A stretch of DNA of 16,140 nucleotides from Paracoccaceae bacterium (GTDB lineage: Bacteria; Pseudomonadota; Alphaproteobacteria; Rhodobacterales; Rhodobacteraceae). Position numbers and translations under genes: made by a program. The stretch spans positions 1 to 16,140 of the forward strand of contig JALWJU010000306.1 in assembly GCA_026997055.1 (NCBI GenBank), written 5' to 3'. How positions within the stretch are numbered: position 1 is the first letter of the stretch; every line of letters starts with the position of its first letter. Below, in pieces: positions 13,577 to 16,140 of this stretch. The notes beneath the pieces were generated by a model. It was given only the letters and a program-made list of their open reading frames with translations, had not been told where the DNA came from and ran no database searches.

Positions 13577-13605
13577 CGCTTGCGGCCCCGCGCAGGTCGA
13601 AAGGC

Positions 13606-13646
13606 TCGACACAAGGGCGAAACAGGGTAAAGTGCCGCATCGGCAC
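13606..13646 (+). promoter_or_regulatory. Candidate promoter and start-site hairpin of the small secreted protein
   Basis: TCGACA (13606-13611, 5 of 6 to TTGACA) and TAAAGT (13628-13633, 4 of 6 to TATAAT) are spaced by 16 bases. A perfect inverted repeat GTGCCG-CAT-CGGCAC (13632-13646) follows at the expected start site and could be an operator or leader hairpin. This supports transcription separate from the nar operon but is only a pattern match. Confidence 0.3.
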
Positions 13647-13673
13647 GACCTGCATCATACGAAAGGCCCGCAC

Positions 13674-14027
13674 ATGAAACATCTTCTCACGCTCGCCCTC
13701 CCGGCCCTGCTTGCCGCCGGCCCCGCCAGCGCCTTCGAGCCGGCCGAGGACAGGCTTTTCATCGGCTGGCCGGAGCTTGCCGCCGAATATATCCCGGGAC
13801 GGGAAGCGCAGGTCTATGCCATCGTCACGGACAATGGCGAGGCGGTGTATGTGATTGCCTACAACGTACAGGGCCGCCTGCAGCCGCTGGGGGCTTTTGC
13901 CTGCAGCGACAGCTTCGAGGTACTGGACAGCGTGGCGAACGGGTTTCGCGACATTGCCTGCGTCAATCACGGGCGCAGGGCGGTTCTGCGGGCCGATGAG
14001 ACTGGCGAATACCGTTACGCGAACTGA
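13674..14027 (+). CDS. Small secreted protein of unknown function
   Basis: A 117-residue protein with a clear Sec signal peptide: MKH, a hydrophobic core LLTLALPALLAAG, and a signal-peptidase site PASA|FEPAED after residue 20. The mature part is about 97 residues and looks beta-rich: QVYAIVTDNGEAVYVIAYN (46-64), then two cysteines, Cys77 in GAFACSDSF and Cys96 in RDIACVNHG, which could form one disulfide in the periplasm. A segment NGFRDIACVNHGR (89-101) resembles the N-G-x-x-D-I phrase seen in various small exported proteins. I do not recognise the family. The ATG is preceded by GAAAGG. It lies downstream of the nar terminator with its own candidate promoter, so a functional link to nitrate respiration is not indicated beyond adjacency. 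Confidence 0.8.
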   Translation: MKHLLTLALPALLAAGPASAFEPAEDRLFIGWPELAAEYIPGREAQVYAIVTDNGEAVYVIAYNVQGRLQPLGAFACSDSFEVLDSVANGFRDIACVNHGRRAVLRADETGEYRYAN

Positions 14028-14093
14028 GCGCTCATGCGCCTGTGCGCCGAGCATTCCCGCCCCTCACGGTCTCTGCCGGACGCTGCGGGGGGC

Positions 14094-14146
14094 GATTTTT
14101 CGCAGAAAAATCGTGCCTCCGGCGGGAGTATTTGGCGAAAGATGAA
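14094..14146. repeat. Rhodobacteraceae-type intergenic repeat with AT-stem hairpin
   Basis: GATTTTT-CGCAG-AAAAATC (14094-14112) forms a seven-pair AT hairpin, directly followed by GTGCCTCCGGCGGGAGTATT (14113-14132) containing a second small hairpin (CTCC-GGCG-GGAG), then GGCGAAAGATGAAAG. I recall near-identical phrases at gene ends in many Rhodobacteraceae genomes. Here it lies between two converging genes. Only one copy is in this window, so repetition cannot be shown from it. Confidence 0.5.
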
Positions 14147-14153
14147 AGGTCGG

Positions 14154-15284
14154 TCAGGCGGTATGATCGACCAGTTCCATGTATTGCGCGAGTGCGGCGA
14201 CTTCTTTCAGCCAGCGATTGACCAGCGCCGGGTCCGAGGGCGCGGCCGAGACGCCGGGGGGGATCTCGCGGGCCAGCACCGCTTCGACCGCCAGCGATAC
14301 CGGCACGCTGACCAGTCGGGCCATGGCGGAGGCGTGTTCATCGCCCCAGGCATCGAGCGCCCAGGTCTTGTGCCAGGTGGTCCGGCCGTCCCTTTCGGCC
14401 TTGAGCGACACGAACAGCACCACCCGGTCGGGCTCGCCTTCCTCGTAGGCGTGAGTCTGCCAGAGGCGGTCGGAGATTTCTTTTAGCCGCGCTTCATCGG
14501 CGCTTTCGGTCTCGGCAAAGATATCGGCCCAGGCCTCGGCCCAGCCGTCGAGCCTGAGGGTGCCGCGCACGAATTCCTTGATCGGCCAGTCTTTTTCGAA
14601 TCCGTATTCGTCCATGAAGGGCAGGGAGTCGCGGTTCGGATAGGCTTCGAACACTTCCGGCTCCGGCAGGGGTGCGGTGTAGCGGGTGATCGCCTCCCAG
14701 GGGCGGGCGACTTCGAGCACCTCGCCGGCGCGGATCGAGCGGGAGGGGGATTTCAGCGCCTTGAGCACGCCCAGCGGCGACCAGCTGAACTTGTAGCGGA
14801 AATCGTTGGCGATCTTGGGCACGCCGCCGCAATAGGAGGTGAAGGAGAGGGTGTTTTCAGGGTCGAAGGCGGGCGAGGCGCGGTAATCGGCCATCAGCGC
14901 GTGGGCCATGAGGTGGTCGATGCCGGGGTCCAGCCCGACCTCGTTGACCAGAGCCACGCCGGCCTCTTTTGCCGCCGAATCGAGCGCGCGCATCTCGGGC
15001 GAGATGTAGCTGGAGGAAACGAAATGCGCGCCTTTGGAGATGGCCAGTTCGGCCAGCGGCACATGCCAGTCGCCGGGCAGCATCGAGACGATGACATCGC
15101 CCGGATCGAGCGCGGCGGCGATGGCGTCCATATCGAAGGCGTGGATGTCATAGGTGAGGTCGCCCACCGCCGCGCGGGCCTTTTCGACCGTGCGGTTCCA
15201 GACCGTCACCGGCCTGCCCCCCTCCATCAGCCGTCTGAGCCCCGGAATGGCCGAAAGGCCGGTGCCGCACCAGTGGATCGTCAT
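14154..15284 (-). CDS. Saccharopine dehydrogenase/reductase family protein (LYS9-like)
   Basis: A 376-residue cytoplasmic oxidoreductase of the saccharopine dehydrogenase family, resembling the L-glutamate-forming enzyme that links aminoadipate semialdehyde and glutamate through saccharopine. The N-terminal Rossmann fold begins MTIHWCGTGLSAIPGLRRL with a shortened glycine motif (GTGLSAIPG), then VTVWNRT and VIVSMLPGDWHVPLAE. The family signature GVALVNEVGLDPGIDHLMAH (109-128) and the later segment SYCGGVPKIANDFRYKFSWSP (in two parts) match the saccharopine reductase C-terminal domain. It starts one base after the stop of the LYS1-like gene (TGACATG), so the two are an operon and probably act in sequence. 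The direction (lysine breakdown to aminoadipate semialdehyde, or a related carboxyamine route) cannot be read from sequence alone. Confidence 0.88.
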   Translation of the reverse strand: MTIHWCGTGLSAIPGLRRLMEGGRPVTVWNRTVEKARAAVGDLTYDIHAFDMDAIAAALDPGDVIVSMLPGDWHVPLAELAISKGAHFVSSSYISPEMRALDSAAKEAGVALVNEVGLDPGIDHLMAHALMADYRASPAFDPENTLSFTSYCGGVPKIANDFRYKFSWSPLGVLKALKSPSRSIRAGEVLEVARPWEAITRYTAPLPEPEVFEAYPNRDSLPFMDEYGFEKDWPIKEFVRGTLRLDGWAEAWADIFAETESADEARLKEISDRLWQTHAYEEGEPDRVVLFVSLKAERDGRTTWHKTWALDAWGDEHASAMARLVSVPVSLAVEAVLAREIPPGVSAAPSDPALVNRWLKEVAALAQYMELVDHTA

Positions 15285-15285
15285 G

Positions 15286-16140
15286 TCAGAGCCCTTTCAT
15301 GTGTTCGCGGAAGGTGGCCTCGGCCCGTGCCCAGACACCGCCATCCAGATTGGCGAGCGTGGCGAGCGAGGGCAGAAGCTGCGCGGCGAAGTCCTCGCTC
15401 GCTTCCACCGGCAGCATCGAGGGCAGGTTGTCGATCGCCATGATGTCGAGCACCGGGTCGTCGTGGACGCGGGTGACCGGGGCCTCCCAGCTGGTGGCGG
15501 CGCTGTAGAGCGGCACCGGGTTGTAGTCGCTGTCCGGGTCGCAGGCGATGTCGCCAATGGCGCTCAGCTTGCGCGGGGCGGTGAGCGCCTCGGGGCCGAC
15601 AAAGACGGGCGTACCGGGGCGCGCGAGGATGCAGTTGAAGAACAGCGCGTGTTCGATGATCTCCGGGAAGGGGCCGCCGGAGGCCGTCTCTTCCATGTCC
15701 CACCGGGTGACGCTGACGCCCATCGCCTCGCACAGATCAGCCGCGCCGGATCCGACCCGGCCCAGAGCGCCGATCACCAGCGCATCGGGGCGCGGCAGAT
15801 TGCCAAGCTCGCCTGCAAGCTCGGCAAGCAGCGCGTCCTTGTCCGGGTAGGTGCCCACCGGCGGGCAGATACCGCCGGCCTGCTGGGCCAGCCAGGCCTT
15901 GAGGGTCACCGCCGCACCGGCAAAGCCGGCCCAATAGCCAAAGGCCGCGACCCGGCGGCCCTCTTCGTCCACCAGATATTCGAGATCGTACAGCGTGCCG
16001 CCCCCGGCCCTGAAGCGCTCGAGCAGAGCGCGGCCGGAATGCTGCCCCTTGAAGGCATGGCCGAACATGATGTGGCGGTGAACGAGCGGCGTGCCGTCAT
16101 CGGGCAGCTCCTTGAGGCCGAAGATGATCGCCTCCCGAGG
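15286..16140 (-). CDS. Saccharopine dehydrogenase, L-lysine-forming type (LYS1-like; start outside window)
   Basis: The last 284 residues of a saccharopine dehydrogenase of the LYS1 type (NAD+, L-lysine-forming); family members are about 350-370 residues, so roughly 70-90 N-terminal residues lie beyond the edge. The frame is open to base 16140. The segment AIIFGLKELP and HRHIMFGHAFKGQ contains the lysine and histidine that act in catalysis in the yeast enzyme. The NAD-binding glycine motif is VIGALGRVGSGAADLC, with WDMEET after it. The C-terminal part has FFNCILARPGTPVF, ISAIGDIACDPDSDYNPVPLY-like sequence (the last split here as AIGDIACDPDSDYN), and the end TFREHMKGL. An internal methionine at 16068 falls within the conserved catalytic segment and is not the start. 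It is one base upstream of the LYS9-like gene and almost certainly co-transcribed. Confidence 0.88.
   Translation of the reverse strand, partial: PREAIIFGLKELPDDGTPLVHRHIMFGHAFKGQHSGRALLERFRAGGGTLYDLEYLVDEEGRRVAAFGYWAGFAGAAVTLKAWLAQQAGGICPPVGTYPDKDALLAELAGELGNLPRPDALVIGALGRVGSGAADLCEAMGVSVTRWDMEETASGGPFPEIIEHALFFNCILARPGTPVFVGPEALTAPRKLSAIGDIACDPDSDYNPVPLYSAATSWEAPVTRVHDDPVLDIMAIDNLPSMLPVEASEDFAAQLLPSLATLANLDGGVWARAEATFREHMKGL

Noticed and set aside
14094..14112. The AT hairpin as a bidirectional Rho-independent terminator for the converging genes
   Set aside because: The T-run is the left arm and the A-run the right arm, so no U-tract trails a GC stem in either direction. It fits better as part of the recurrent element described.
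1..16140. Mobile elements, CRISPR arrays, toxin-antitoxin pairs or defence genes
   Set aside because: No transposase, integrase, direct-repeat array or paired small genes of those kinds are present. The tRNA-Lys has no attachment-site duplication that I could see downstream.

Overview
The window is GC-rich DNA, apparently chromosomal, from an alphaproteobacterium, most probably a member of the Rhodobacterales/Rhodobacteraceae that respires nitrate. The evidence is the dapF-mtaB pair, the nar gene order with a SurA/parvulin-type gene after narI, alphaproteobacterial promoter style (CTTGAC), and an intergenic element at 14094-14146 that resembles a repeat I remember as common in Rhodobacteraceae. 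The placement is from sequence character and memory, not from a database search. No mobile element, CRISPR array, integrase or plasmid function is visible.

Layout. (1) 1-1034, minus strand: dapF (lysine/peptidoglycan precursor synthesis) overlapping the start of mtaB (tRNA t6A37 methylthiotransferase, cut by the window edge). (2) 1152-1227, plus strand: tRNA-Lys(UUU), with its own likely promoter. (3) 1303-2925, minus strand: a three-gene unit of a NarR-like Crp/Fnr regulator, a DsrC/TusE-fold protein with no cysteine at all, and a DUF2478 protein. (4) 2926-3202: a divergent control region with FNR-type boxes (TTGAC-N4-ATCAA), a perfect match to the IHF consensus, and a readable sigma-70 promoter for the regulator. 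(5) 3203-13528, plus strand: a complete membrane-bound nitrate respiration operon, narK1-narK2-narG-narH-narJ-narI, followed by a shortened SurA/parvulin-like gene that has lost its isomerase domain; a terminator-like hairpin follows. (6) 13674-14027, plus strand: a small secreted protein of unknown function. (7) 14094-14146: the presumed family repeat between converging genes. (8) 14154-16140, minus strand: two adjacent saccharopine-dehydrogenase-family genes (LYS1-like, running off the window, then LYS9-like).

How it works together. NarK1 and NarK2 would bring nitrate in and exchange it for nitrite. NarGHI oxidises quinol and reduces nitrate on the cytoplasmic face. NarJ inserts the molybdenum cofactor and assembles the complex, and the last gene may help as a folding factor. 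The regulator has the FNR DNA-reading residues (E-x-x-S-R) but no iron-sulfur cysteines, so it is probably a nitrate/nitrite- or NO-responsive paralogue that works with an oxygen-sensing FNR encoded elsewhere. Boxes on the divergent region suggest activation of narK and feedback on the regulator gene. A fourth, perfect box inside the 3' end of the regulator gene is placed to drive the DsrC-like gene separately.

Most worth a second look: the cysteine-free DsrC-like protein and its DUF2478 partner tied to nitrate respiration; the isomerase-less SurA/parvulin remnant closing the nar operon; and the arrangement of FNR boxes on the -35 and -10 of the regulator promoter together with an IHF site.
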